Source: Mimachlamys varia (lineage: Eukaryota; Mollusca; Bivalvia; Pectinida; Pectinidae). Taken from it: a DNA stretch of 64,000 bases. Shown here piece after piece: positions 12,001-21,662 of the stretch (the first letter of the stretch is position 1; the number at the start of each line of letters is the position of its first letter). The stretch spans positions 49,122,322-49,186,321 of the forward strand of contig OX392528.1 of NCBI GenBank assembly GCA_947623455.1. Direction: 5' to 3'. Below the pieces are notes generated by a model. That model was given only the letters and a program-made list of their open reading frames with translations. It was not told the DNA's origin and made no database searches. The translations under genes were made by a program, and so were the position numbers.

Positions 12001-13138
12001 TACTGATGTTCTGTGTGCCAAAAAAACAATTGCCTAACTTCCATTATCTGTTTGAGTGAAGCAAACTCATTAACCCTCTCTCATTACGAGGGAGACTCAC
12101 TCATTTTGACCATAGTTTACCAATCTCCTTCGAAATCTCCATCATTTAAGTCCAATCTCACACAAACTCAAAATCTACATGGTCAAATGATCTCCTACAA
12201 TGTATAGTTACTGAAGGGTATGTGTAATGACCATAACAGGTGTGTCTAGATCAAATTAATACTTTTTGAAGTTGTTTTGATACATAAAAAGATGAAAACA
12301 AAATGCGTAATGCAGTTTTGACATATTTCACGCACTCGTACAAACAATATCATTTGCAACATGCAATTATTGTAGCTAATAGAGACCCCATTGGAAATAA
12401 GCTTTTAATGCTTTATGGGCTATCACAGGTGAAAGGATGAAAGAAGTCAAAATCTGTGATTTTACCATCTGATTAAATTCAAATTCAATTGTCCATCCAA
12501 ATATTGCCTCATTTTATGTATTTAATTGTTGCCTTTTACCTGAATAAATATTATTATTATTATAACACTGGTTTAGGTTTTGGGTACCCTTTTGCAAAGC
12601 ACACACACAGAGTACATGTACCTGAAAAAGAGTTGGTCGTTGTGACCACTGTAGAACAGGAGGGTAAAAATAACGACCTGATTGGGATTTGAACACTTCA
12701 CCTCAGGTGATCGACCCCAGATTATCTATATAGGCCTACATAAACATGTACATATATGTATGGTAATATACTGATATACATATAGCATGCCCTACAGTCA
12801 TTGTACAGTCACCCCATGATTAGGCAAAGATAATTCTATAACAAGTATGCACATTCTGTTTGTGTGTGCGCTTGTCAGTAAACGATAGCATAGAGCGAGA
12901 AAACTTCACTTTCCGTTTTTATCTCATAATGATATCGGATGGTGGGCGTTTTTTAGCAAGGTAATTCACGTGTTCTTCCACCAACAAAACAAATCATATG
13001 CAGCTAAATGTAGCGTGTTCGTATCAAATATGTATATATTTTTGATTTCAAGCTCTCGCTTGTCGGTTATAATAAACAATATCCACAAACCTTCGCATAT
13101 TCTGATGCTAATTTCTGATATTTAGCGGCATCTGCCAT
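1..13138 (-). CDS. PPP1R21: PPP1R21 (KLRAQ1) orthologue, 5' part, seven coding exons, runs off left edge
   Basis: Joining exons 13091-13138, 10739-10807, 9636-9779, 1698-1805, 954-1118, 383-441 and 1-90 (all minus strand, GT-AG introns, phases matching) gives an open 227-residue N-terminus. It begins MADAAKYQKLASEYAK, followed by LKAQIPVLKKAYLDEQ, the KLRAQ-domain signature of protein phosphatase 1 regulatory subunit 21. Further matches to the family are LRKYEQEVDSLSFRNQQLSK, a charged KKKK linker, the 'IQENERLH' stretch and a long heptad-rich coiled coil; the last exon ends near 'KIIADKLPF', like the vertebrate 'SIINEKVPF'. In vertebrates the protein is about 780 residues and acts on early endosomes in the FERRY complex, linking Rab5 vesicles to mRNA transport; that role here rests on homology. 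The remaining two thirds lie left of base 1. Introns are 2283, 959, 7830, 579, 512 and 292 bases. Confidence 0.93.
127..181 (+). repeat. SINE 3'-tail fragment in PPP1R21 intron 6
   Basis: About 55 bases ('caagagtgatttatgtaag' onward to 'ttgtaaaat') match, with a few changes, the 3' tail of the SINE at 22820-23055 ('caagagtgattaatataag' ... 'ttgtaaaataaataaa'). The tRNA-like head is absent, so this is a 5'-truncated copy. Confidence 0.6.
383..441 (-). CDS. PPP1R21: PPP1R21 coding exon 6 (short)
   Basis: Fifty-nine bases, residues 179-197 plus two bases of residue 198, between a TTTAG acceptor at 442-443 and a GTAAGT donor at 382-381. The peptide VKLQKLESDVKSYRSRAEL matches the 'VKSQTLEKEAKECRLRTEE' segment of the family. 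Its phase is exactly what exon 7 needs; without it exon 7 would read TGA. Confidence 0.85.
488..935. repeat. Degenerate minisatellite in PPP1R21 intron 5
   Basis: About four copies of a 105-116 base unit with 'actccttctctctatcaata' and 'acagtacagtgtagcc' (starts near 490, 606, 711, 787, 893). It is pyrimidine-rich on the plus strand and ends just inside the exon 5 donor. The 146-codon plus-strand open frame here is a product of the repeat. Confidence 0.75.
954..1118 (-). CDS. PPP1R21: PPP1R21 coding exon 5 (coiled coil)
   Basis: Fifty-five codons, residues 124-178; acceptor CAG at 1119-1121, donor GTGAGA. Continuous coiled coil; 'SQHQQVLQ' and 'KLQQEKAMVE' align with vertebrate 'AQHQAVVD' and 'KLQNDKAKLE'. 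Copies of its acceptor and first bases recur in the intron just upstream (see the tandem repeat at 1112-1540). Confidence 0.92.
1112..1540 (-). repeat. Degenerate tandem repeat containing the PPP1R21 exon 5 acceptor
   Basis: The true acceptor reads (minus strand) 'atatacag|GTAGATGA'. Diverged copies of this junction recur at about 1290 ('gcag|GTAGATG'), 1366 ('tcag|GTAGGC') and 1491 ('acag|GTAGAC'). At 1205-1228 a copy includes exon bases as well: plus-strand 'gtactgtcgattactttcat' resembles the exon's 'gtactgacggttactgtcat'. The 'acacttgtacat' motif recurs at about 1150, 1337, 1400, 1460 and 1525. Spacing is irregular (70-125), so this is an old, eroded array. Confidence 0.55.
1698..1805 (-). 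CDS. PPP1R21: PPP1R21 coding exon 4
   Basis: Thirty-six codons, residues 88-123; acceptor at 1806-1808, donor GTAACT. A Pro/Ala/Ser-rich linker is followed by 'KIQENERLHKQ', matching the conserved 'KIEENERLH' of the family. Confidence 0.9.
2419..2820. mobile_element. TTAA-type MITE, copy 1
   Basis: A 402-base element with terminal inverted repeats beginning AGGCCCAATATA, flanked on both sides by TTAA (2415-2418 and 2821-2824). The duplicated TTAA target is typical of the piggyBac superfamily. No transposase. Three more copies lie at 15049, 16115 and 18791. Confidence 0.8.
3640..4380. repeat. Repeat-like stretch with hairpin at 3833-3904
   Basis: The core is an imperfect inverted repeat ('gattttcaaatttggcaaaa' against 'ttttaccaaatttgaaaacc') with 'cctcgggt' blocks, inside sequence repeating 'ctcagccc' and 'ggtgaga'. 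It looks like a non-autonomous element; the ends are not certain. Confidence 0.4.
5709..5781. repeat. Short repeat with TCACCCCTG/CAGGGGTGA inverted ends
   Basis: Begins TCACCCCTGAAAAT and ends CCAGGGGTGA. Inside it is 'gactattccaacctttgaat'. A diverged copy lies at about 6300-6383 ('gaactattccaatctttaaa'), so this is a dispersed family. Confidence 0.5.
7208..7570 (-). pseudogene. LINE-type reverse transcriptase relic
   Basis: The minus strand shows, in order and with frame breaks, FCDINKAYDRVRH (motif A, normally D-x-x-K-A-F-D), SSGVPQGSVL (motif B) and NLFAVDTSLY (motif C, normally FADDTSLY), the layout of non-LTR retrotransposon reverse transcriptases of the jockey/RTE/CR1 sort. Several in-frame stops and a changed second catalytic aspartate (FADD to FAVD) show that it is dead. 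It lies within the 7.8-kb intron 3 of PPP1R21, in the same orientation as that gene. No endonuclease or ORF1 part was seen. Confidence 0.75.
8130..8512. repeat. 49-bp minisatellite in PPP1R21 intron 3
   Basis: About 7-8 copies of a 49-base unit containing 'ttacatgaaaataccagaag' and 'atgcttgaacccagcatttc', with 'accagaagatgcttg' recurring every 49 bases (8164, 8213, ...). The edge copies are the most diverged. It is unrelated in sequence to the 49-base array of the HSPA12-like gene. Confidence 0.9.
9636..9779 (-). CDS. PPP1R21: PPP1R21 coding exon 3 (coiled coil)
   Basis: Forty-eight codons, residues 40-87, phase 0 at both ends; acceptor CAG at 9780-9782, donor GTAAGA. Heptad-rich coiled coil ending in a lysine run (SKKKK), as in vertebrate homologues where a lysine-rich linker follows the first coil. 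Confidence 0.93.
10022..10054. other. Hairpin of two CRE-like TGACGTCA arms
   Basis: ATTATGACGTCA (10022-10033) and TGACGTCATAAT (10043-10054) form a perfect 12-base stem with a 9-base loop. It sits in a larger region of 'gtgttat' inverted motifs (about 9985-10300), probably an old foldback element rather than a working enhancer. Confidence 0.5.
10545..10696. mobile_element. Short MITE with CAGGG ends
   Basis: Ends are CAGGGTTTTCCCTG (10545-10558) and CAGGGAAAACCCTG (10683-10696), which pair perfectly. The interior has repeated 'ggagtcct' motifs. A related, degraded stretch is visible at about 1960-2060 ('ggggtccttt', 'gagtcctgaaaa'). Confidence 0.6.
10739..10807 (-). CDS. PPP1R21: PPP1R21 coding exon 2 (KLRAQ motif)
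   Basis: Twenty-three codons, residues 17-39, between a polypyrimidine-CAG acceptor at 10808-10810 and a GTATGG donor. It carries LKAQIPVLKK, the mollusc version of the KLRAQ signature, so the domain name-motif spans the exon 1/2 junction. Confidence 0.92.
13091..13138 (-). CDS. PPP1R21: PPP1R21 coding exon 1 (start codon)
   Basis: Sixteen codons from ATG at 13138 to a GT donor at 13090-13089, phase 0. The start is chosen because the peptide aligns with the family N-terminus (tyrosine-glutamine-lysine-leucine then 'ASEYAK') and no in-frame upstream Met is seen in the short leader toward 13190. Confidence 0.9.
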
Positions 13139-13592
13139 TCTGCATCATCCGGAAGTGAGAAACATGTATCGGAGGTCCTCTATACTGGCTATTCATAGAG
13201 ATGATAATTCCCGATGAGAGCAGAACTGAACAAAGGTTTATATGCGGAACGCAGATTGAGAGAAGATTCACGGACCCGCGTAGTATTGTTGGGTTCGAAA
13301 CCTATTTGAAGGGTTTTGGCAAATTAAATGTAATATGGTGTACATATGATTTCAAAATTTCTGCAAAATTATATCAAATCTTTCAAAATTACATCAAATC
13401 TTACAAAAGGTCAAGTTTAAGATATCAAATTACGCTTTTCATCGCGTATCTTCCAATTTTTTTTCTTTTGTATGATCTTTTAAAGTTTTAATACTTAATT
13501 GTAAAATGATATTCGTATTCTACTGTTTCTCAATCTGTGTAAACATATTGTACATTGTATATGTATACAATGTACATGTACTAACATATATA
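13139..13592. other. Upstream region of PPP1R21, no gene seen
   Basis: Immediately 5' of the PPP1R21 start. The promoter and 5' UTR should lie here, but no TATA box at a convincing distance was recognised. The 96-codon plus-strand frame at 13201-13491 has no recognisable domain and is read as chance. Confidence 0.4.
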
Positions 13593-14090
13593 CAGTAACG
13601 TGCCATAAGTCTTTCAATTTTTTTTATTTTGCTATATATTCTTTGTATTTCCAACTTTTTTCAATGAATTTTCCTGACTTCGTTTCGGGATCATTTTTAA
13701 TGAAATTTTGTGTACTTATAGAGAATTGTTTCCTGTTTCATCTCATAATATTTTCAATGTTTTCCGTTGTGTATAATTAGAGAAATCATAATTTATTTAC
13801 AACATCCAATTTTCGGGACGCCATTTTGACGTCATTTTGGTAACGTTATATAGAGAAATGGCGTCACACAGAAATTAGCAGTGTAGACAATTCTGTATAT
13901 CTCCATAAATTCACAACGGAAAATTAAATAAATATTACGAGAGGAAACCTTGTATATTTCTGTACCAAATGACAAAAATTTGTCAAAATCCATCCATAAA
14001 CGGAGTCAGGAAAATTCATTGAAAAAAGTTGGAAATACAAAGAATATATAGCAAAATAAAAAAAATTGAAAGACTTATGGCACGTAACTG
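13593..14090. mobile_element. Tc1/mariner-type MITE with long inverted repeats
   Basis: A 498-base element starting CAGTAACGTGCCATAAG and ending CTTATGGCACGTAACTG, flanked by TA on both sides (13591-13592, 14091-14092). The arms pair for about 85-90 bases with few mismatches. CAGT ends and a TA target are typical of Tc1/mariner elements. No transposase reading frame. Confidence 0.8.
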
Positions 14091-15048
14091 TATATGATCG
14101 TGGAAGTAATTTAGCGACAGCACGGACAAATAAATTGTCAAATTTTAAAGGCTATCTATATAGCTAGCCGCCCCTTTATCAAGACACATAAAATACACGT
14201 TACAACACATAAACAGAATATTCATAAAACATGAACAATTTAAGATTCAAATGCTAACTGTTGCATATAATCCATTCGACTTTAATCACATGAGCAATCA
14301 AACGTTACAAGGACAACTTAATTAAGTTAAATTCACAGGCGAAAGAGTTGTATTACAAGCATTGAGCCAAACAATATATCAATCCCTTTAAACTATTCTG
14401 AAGTTAAAAATATTTGCTTTTATTGTATTTTTTCTGCAAACATTTTTATCTTATGCACAAATTATCGTAAATAAATAAATAAAAAAAAACAGCACGGTTT
14501 ATTTTAGGTTATCAATTTCTAAACCGGACCGGACGGATAAGATCTTATTCGCAATGACTCTTATCATAAGAACACATACATGTACTCTCAAGTAATCTCA
14601 AACAATAATTAATGCATGCCTTATGGGAAATTGAAAAGGTACAGCAACTTTAGATTGATACATTTTGAACTTCTTTTGAATTTTTTGTTAATCCCTTTTG
14701 ATTTCACCAAGGAGTTATTTATTGTTGGGTTGCATGATAAAAGAAATACTGATGATGACTTAATTATTCTTATTATAAAACAGTAGTATCTATGTGATTC
14801 TAGATGCCAGGAAAAGTGTTTATCACTAGCAGCTCACTCAAGAACTTGATTTAAGAATCTTACAACACTCAAAAATACATAGAGGAAATTTTTATTCCAA
14901 ACTTGATTGGAAAAAAATGGTAAAGATTAATACATTCAGTACTGTAGATACAGCATGAATTAAACAACGGATGAAACGTAATTATACGTGTTAGGCATTG
15001 CAAAGAAAGTTTCATTTTATTTGTAACTGATGGGTGGATTCTTTTTAA

Positions 15049-15432
15049 AGGCCCAATATACGTAACTTTCGGCAAAACTTGAAGCGAAAATCAAGCCTAA
15101 TTAATAATTGTATTTATAGACAAAGTTAAGATTAACTGATATCAGCAATATTCAAGATGAATTATTTCGCGGTTTCCGGTACAGCAGCAGTTGAAACACG
15201 CAATTTGTAAACAAGCGTCCATTTCGAACCGTCTTCTACCTTCGGTTTGTTGTTGAAGTGGGCCCCACATGAATTATTTTCAATTCTTTGGATTTTTTGT
15301 CATGAGTTTCTTGTTAGTTACCGCTCAGGTTTACTTCGTTTTGGGCTTAATTTTGCTTAGTTATCAACTAGTATTTTTTTAAGAATTTTTCAGAATCACG
15401 GAAATTTCCCTGGGGTTACGTATATTGGGCCT
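15049..15432. mobile_element. TTAA-type MITE, copy 2
   Basis: 384 bases, ends AGGCCCAATATACGTAACTT and its inverse, flanked by TTAA at 15045-15048 and 15433-15436. Same orientation and interior as copy 1 ('gaagcgaaaatcaagcctaa', 'ggtacagcagcagttgaaac'). Confidence 0.85.
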
Positions 15433-16114
15433 TTAAATCTTTACTTGAATCAATATGTTTTTGTCTTTAACATACATTAACCCATGTAATTGACGATTGG
15501 TGGCCCTAAGACATGCTTGCTTTTTGTTCCATTTTAATCATTTAGGCCCAATATGTGAACAAATTTATCGGGAAAATTCCATTTAGACTAACAGTCCGTG
15601 CTAACGGCCAGTTTCTATCGACCGTTCACTTGAAACACAGGTATATTATATATAGTAGTGCATGCACCTGATATCCAGACTTTGATTATTGAAACTTTGT
15701 AAATATTAAAGTAGTTGTGCATTGGAGTTACCCATAAACTGTAATTGATAGATTAATTTTGAAAGCCATTTGTACAATGTGGTTTGTGCAAGATAATTAT
15801 GCCGCTTATGTGGAAAAAATATATTAAACAATACATTTGAAACAAATTAAGCAATAGGTTGATTTTATTGAAACTTGATAGAACAATATAAAATGTATTT
15901 GTGCATAAGAGTTATGCCCCTTTACGCATAAACTATTTCTTTTTTTTTCCTGTATTGTCTGTAAGAGCCACGCCGCTTATATAAGAAACTTTATGGGAAA
16001 AAGATATGTAACAATTTAAGCGACAATAAGTTTTTATTTGAAACTTTACTGAAATAAACAGTATATAGGTTGTTGTGCGGTTGAAATGTTCTTGCAGATT
16101 TCAGCCCATTTTAA

Positions 16115-16507
16115 AGGCCCAATATACGTAACTTCTGGAAATTTTTCAAGGTTTTCAAAGTTCTGAATAATTATGAAAAAATCCAGTTAATAACCATGCA
16201 AAAATTAGGCTAAAACGACGTAAACATGAGCGTTAACTAACAAGAAACTCTTGACAGAAAAATCCAAAGAATTGAAAATAATTCAGGTGTGGCCCACTTT
16301 AACAACAAGCCTAAGTTAGAAGACACTTCAAAATGGACGCGTGTTTACAAATACCGAGTTTCCACTGCTGCTGTACCGGTAACTGCGTAAAAATTCATCT
16401 TGAATATTGCTGATATCAGTTTATCTTTAACTAAATCTATAGATATAATAAATTCTTAGGCTTGATTTTCGCTTCAAGTTTATCCGAAAGATACGTATAT
16501 TGGGCCT
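16115..16507. mobile_element. TTAA-type MITE, copy 3 (reverse orientation)
   Basis: 393 bases, flanked by TTAA at 16111-16114 and 16508-16511. The interior matches copies 1, 2 and 4 on the opposite strand ('gtttccactgctgctgtacc'). Confidence 0.85.
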
Positions 16508-16799
16508 TTAAAGGAAATATGACACACAAGACAAGTACATGACAGACAGACAGTGTGCATGATAGTAAAGGATATGACCAGGTACTAGTAATTCTTTTTT
16601 GTTTCTCTCTCTAGTTTTGTACAAATCCTCATCAATTAATTTCATTTTAATAATTTATTTAATTACAAACCAGGCTGTGGTCACTCCGCTGATACCCATC
16701 CTAACCTATTTATGTACCCTTTTTTTCTCTTTACTTTACTTTTATTTCTTTCTTTTCCTTCCTTTTTTCACTTAAAAAATTACTCTTTATTTCAACTGA

Positions 16800-17260
16800 A
16801 ATAGACCTTGACTTTTGACCCGGTGACCTTGAGTTATGGTAAGAACATTTGACCTTGACCTATCAACTTGACCTTTGACACCGTGTCCTTGAGGTTTGGT
16901 CAGCGGACATGTTTTTTTCTATTCTGACCAAATTTTCTTCCTGATGATGTCATAACAAAATGTAAAGCAGTTAATAAATGTAAAATTTGACCTTGACTTA
17001 TGAATTTGACCTTTGACACCGTGACCTTGAGGTTTGGTCAGTGGGCATTTGTTTTAGTCTGACCAACTTTCCTTCATATTGTCATAACAAAATGTTAAGC
17101 ATTTATCAAATGTAAAATATGACCTTTATCTATGACCTTGACATTTGACCCTGTGACCTTGAGGTTTTATCAGTGGACATCTGTTTATTCTGATCAACTT
17201 TCCTTCATATAGTCATAACAAAATATCAATCAGTAATGGACAGAGGGACAGACAAGTTAA
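16800..17260. repeat. Degenerate tandem repeat of 'gaccttgacctttgac' type
   Basis: Three diverged copies, about 128-140 bases apart, of a unit containing 'ccttgaggtttggtcag', 'gaccaactttccttcatat' and 'gtcataacaaaatg'. I know this style of repeat from mollusc non-coding DNA. No open frame. Confidence 0.7.
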
Positions 17261-18790
17261 TTCATATATGCCCTAATTATCATGAGGTTTGGTCAATTAT
17301 TGTTACATATTACATGTATAGAATTAGACAGTAAGGAACCGATGACATCACCTTGGCGTACACCTTCAAATATTTGAAAAAGTCATACATTTTCCTACCT
17401 TTGGGTGAAGGTCACACTGGTCTATTAACAGTGCACTGCACATCGTCTATGGGGGATGCAGGTATGTTATGCTATGGCCCGGACAAGAATTATTAGAAGA
17501 ACCAGAACCGGTACTTATACACAATATTTCTTCCTTCATACGAAGGGTGGACATAATACCAACAACATATGTGCAATGACCAGTCTTGCAACACTTTGAA
17601 GATTGCAATTAATATATATTTACTATCTTTTGTGTGTGAAAGCAGCATTTTTCACAAAGACACGTTGAACAAATGCAGGTACATGATGTGAGTGTATATA
17701 AAATGTAGACGTTTTATGTTAGACTAATATATACCCGATAATTGATATATTGGATGTCTTTATTACTTTAAAGTCTTTCAACTCGTTGGTTTAAAGAAGG
17801 TAAAAATAATGTTAGTATGTACTTTTCGTCCTACTTTTTCATAATAAATTATGTCTAGAGCGAATTAGGGTATTACATACATGGAAGTGTATATTAGTGG
17901 GTTGTCAAGTGAGATTTTATTGATCTCTCTCGACATATATTTCAGTTTTACACAACAAGTTTACACATATCGGATGACTCGGCAGGTACGTATACCTCGG
18001 CTTCCTGTTGCAGTGGAATAGGGATACTACAGGTACGGTGTATCTATATATATATTACAGGTAAAACCAACTCACCAGCGACTAACTTCAACAGGACATC
18101 ACAGGTACGTAAACGTCCCTCTTTCAAAACTTGGCCATACATATGTATTTATATGGAACTTTTACATCAATTTGTTAGGAATAAACATATATGACGTTTA
18201 TATGACGCCGTAGCTACAATACATTAAGTGACAATACAATGTGATTATCGGGTGTGGCATCGTTATATGCAATTTCTACAGTTATCGTTTGTCTATACAA
18301 TTAATTTTAATTGCTTGAGCAGTGTTATGTTATATGTAAACAATATATTCCTTAGATGATAGCATATTTTACGGTATATTTGATTAACCACTCCTGATTT
18401 TCCCTTGATATTTGGAAGTATACTTACTAGCAATTAACTTCCGGGTTTACATAGGAGTAATATTAATACCCGGCCGACGCAATATAAACAAATCGTCTCG
18501 TTGTGCAGAGCTACGTTATCGCAACTAGGATTTACATAGAGAAAGCAACAACGTAGAAATATTATTTATTTGAAAACTTATCAATGCACTCGCGCCACTC
18601 CACGACCACCACCATCACGATTAACACACGCATTTTTTACCTATGTATCTGTAATATGTTGTGATTTATGTAAGAAATGTTCCTGTCTTCATGAAGAGGT
18701 AGATCGCCCTGGAAATTTGACAAATGTGATTGTCTGTATATGGCCGTTTTAATTTCTTAGGTCAGATTGCATTTACATATATAACCTTAA

Positions 18791-19175
18791 AGGCCCAATA
18801 TACGTAACTTTCGGTAAAACTTGAAGCGAAAATCAAGTCTAATAAACTTAGTATATTTATAGATTTAGTTAAGATTAACTGATATAAGCAATATTCAAGA
18901 TGAATTCTTTCGCGGTTACCGGTACAGCAGCAGTTGAAACACGCTATATGTAAACACGCGTCCATTTCGAACCGTCTTCTACCTTCGGTTTGTTGTTGAA
19001 GTGGGCCCCACCTGAATTATTTTCAATTATTTGGATTTTTTGTCAAGAGTTTCTTGTAAGTTACCGCTCAGGTTTACTTCGTTTTAGGCTTATTTATGCA
19101 TGGTTATCAACTGGATTTTTTTTCAGAATTTTTCAGAATGACGAAAAATTCCCTGAAGTTACGTATATTGGGCCT
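18791..19175. mobile_element. TTAA-type MITE, copy 4
   Basis: 385 bases, flanked by TTAA at 18787-18790 and 19176-19179, same orientation as copies 1 and 2. Small open frames on both strands here recur in the other copies and are by-products of the repeat. Confidence 0.85.
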
Positions 19176-19431
19176 TTAAAGCTTCTTTGTGTTCTTTTAC
19201 GTTAGGTTAGCTAGAGGACCACTGAACTATATATAACTTTTAATAAGTTTCATTATGTATTGTATATATAAAACGAAAGTAGAAATATTCGGTTAAAAGC
19301 TTGGGTCTAACGAACCTAAACAAAATAATTGGGACTCGTTTTAAATTAACGAAGATGAGGATGAAACAAATTCAGGTACCTAGTATTTATCCTGGCTGTT
19401 GTTAACCCGAATTTCCTCAGGTCTTGTCACA

Positions 19432-19470
19432 AGACTTGGACATTTTGACTGTGTCAAAATGTCCAAGTCT
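19432..19470. other. Perfect 18-bp stem hairpin
   Basis: AGACTTGGACATTTTGAC, loop TGT, then the exact reverse complement. No run of T follows and no gene is near, so a terminator or microRNA reading cannot be supported. Confidence 0.6.
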
Positions 19471-20455
19471 GATGTCAGGACCAGAAAAATCTCAGGCCAT
19501 TTTTTGTTTCCAATGCGGCCTCCCTATATCAATTGATGTCTTTCCGACGTCACTAAGTAATAGTTATTACATTACAGATATGATTTCACTGCATACCACT
19601 TTTTAATCAGTTGGTTTTTACCCTGGCGTTTTTTGCGGTAGGTACCTGCCTTTCGTCGGTAAATAAAATGGGAAAATATGACTTTTCCGGAATCTGTTAG
19701 GTGATAACAACTTGCAATGGCTAAAATGTGTTAAGTGCTTAAACGTATTGAAAAACAAGTTATTGGTAATAATGAAGAGTAGCTTTTCCTAATTGGAATG
19801 AAGAAGTAGTTGCCATATATGTAATGCTCATATGATGCAATGCTACTCCTATTAGGTACTATATGTATGCTATTCTATTTGTTCAATATACCTGGACTAA
19901 ATGATGAATATTCGGTATTTTTTTCCTTTAAATTTCTAAAAAGTGTTTTGTTAGATGTTTACACCAACCGAAACTTATACAGATGTCCGCCTCCATGAAA
20001 GAGTCAACACAAAAGATTTATTGGAGAAATGAACAAATACTCCAATACTTCCGTGTGAATAACTAGAACTAGGGGAAGGGGGTGTACCGTCAGTGGTTAC
20101 GTAAATATTCGCATGATAGATACTACAAAAATGTAAATAGTAATGTCCCTAATGTATTTTTCAAATTTACACCGCTCAATATATCACTTAAGATCGATTT
20201 TGATTTTTTTACTCACCATTGTGTGGTGGTAACTTGGTGTGAGTTGCATGTTATAAGACTTTCTAATGACAAGGGGTGTCGTAAAGGGAAATTCCTCCTC
20301 CGAGGGGTTTAACCCTAAGAAAGAAAAAAAAAGCATAACAAAAGAGATCTACTTAATTCATAGATGTTACCCTTTCATACTAAAAAATGGTTTTGCAATT
20401 CATTACATATAGATAATACTATTATTATATACATTTTAATTAAAATAGATATATA
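19471..20455. other. No gene or clear repeat seen
   Basis: AT-rich intergenic sequence. The 60- and 76-codon frames in it show no recognisable domain or splice context. Confidence 0.4.
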
Positions 20456-20699
20456 CCAGGGCCGAGTTGTTCAAAAGATGATTAGCTTAATCAATAACTA
20501 GGGCAATTTTTAATTATCATGTAACTTTAAAACGAAACCATAGATTTAATTACAACTTTGCAGATATCAAATACCTAATATTAATAATTTACATACAAAA
20601 TTTTTAAGATTGCAACTTGTTATTGACAGAGTTATTCAAGTTTGAAAAATGTCGTTAAATAGTCATTAAGCTATTCACTCTTTGAACAACTGGGCCCAG
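20456..20699. mobile_element. Small MITE with GGGCC...TTGTTCAAA ends
   Basis: The left end 'cagggccgagttgttcaaa' and the right end 'tttgaacaactgggcccag' are inverted repeats of about 30 bases with a few mismatches, closing a 240-base AT-rich interior. Confidence 0.65.
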
Positions 20700-21662
20700 T
20701 AGTTCTATCATGATATACATTCATTTATTATTCTATACCTCAAAACACCATCTATCATGATATAGATTAAACTTAGCTCATGTTATCAGGTCAGGTCGCA
20801 TCACTTGGTTTAAGTCAAGCATATTGATGTGTAGATTTGGTGCGAAGTTTGGAGACAACTGAAGCAATCTGATTAAAATACAGATCCTTGTTCTCACTCT
20901 GTTTTACAAGGATCTGACAACATCCCATAAGAGGTCATGTTCAGATGACCTTTGTCGCCGCTTTACTTAACACTGAAATAATTTTCCAATGAGATGTCAT
21001 CTTGCAGCAAGTCATTTCGTCACATAATTCCACATGAACTTTTTTTAGGCCGAAACGACTAAACGGGCAAATGTGAATTTGCTAGCTTGGTCGCCTCAAA
21101 ATTTCACCTTCAATATTCTGACAGTAGTAATTTGATTGGCTAATGCAAAAGGTTATCGGGACGTGACCCCCTATGGGATTTGCTCAGATCTTAACGCAGC
21201 AGAGAGAAGTTTACGAAACGGCGCGGGAATCAAGATACGATTTTAATCAGCTTGTCTCTGTTACCAAATTCCATTGTGTCTAATGTCTGAACAATATATA
21301 TTATGAAATGAAATTTTGCAGGAAGGATGACTAACCATATGAATTGTATGAGTCAAAATATACAAACTCTTTAGAACAGGTAAGAAATGAAATATCTTGT
21401 TTTTTTTAAGTAAATTTTATGTGTGACCGATCAATCCTGGCAAATTCTTACGTGGTTTATCTCTGATCAAAGGAAATATTTACGCGTTTGTTTGGCTAGT
21501 GTAGATATATGTTTTTGTCAATACACGTTTATCGAAAAATAGATCTTAGGCACATGTTACATATGTAACACACCCTATCAAAGCTGTCTGCAAATTCTAG
21601 TCGTAAAGGGGATCCCAAATATCGTACATAGGGGCATGTACATTACATGTTCATAGTTGTAG
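20700..21662. other. No gene seen
   Basis: Unique-looking intergenic sequence leading into the 19-bp minisatellite. No reading frame, RNA gene or paired ends recognised. Confidence 0.4.

Noticed and set aside
13201..13491. 96-codon frame upstream of PPP1R21
   Set aside because: No recognisable domain, AT-rich composition and no splice or start context; read as chance.
18990..19205. 71-codon frame with recurring peptide
   Set aside because: It lies in MITE copy 4, and the same peptide appears in the other MITE copies; it is not a conserved gene.
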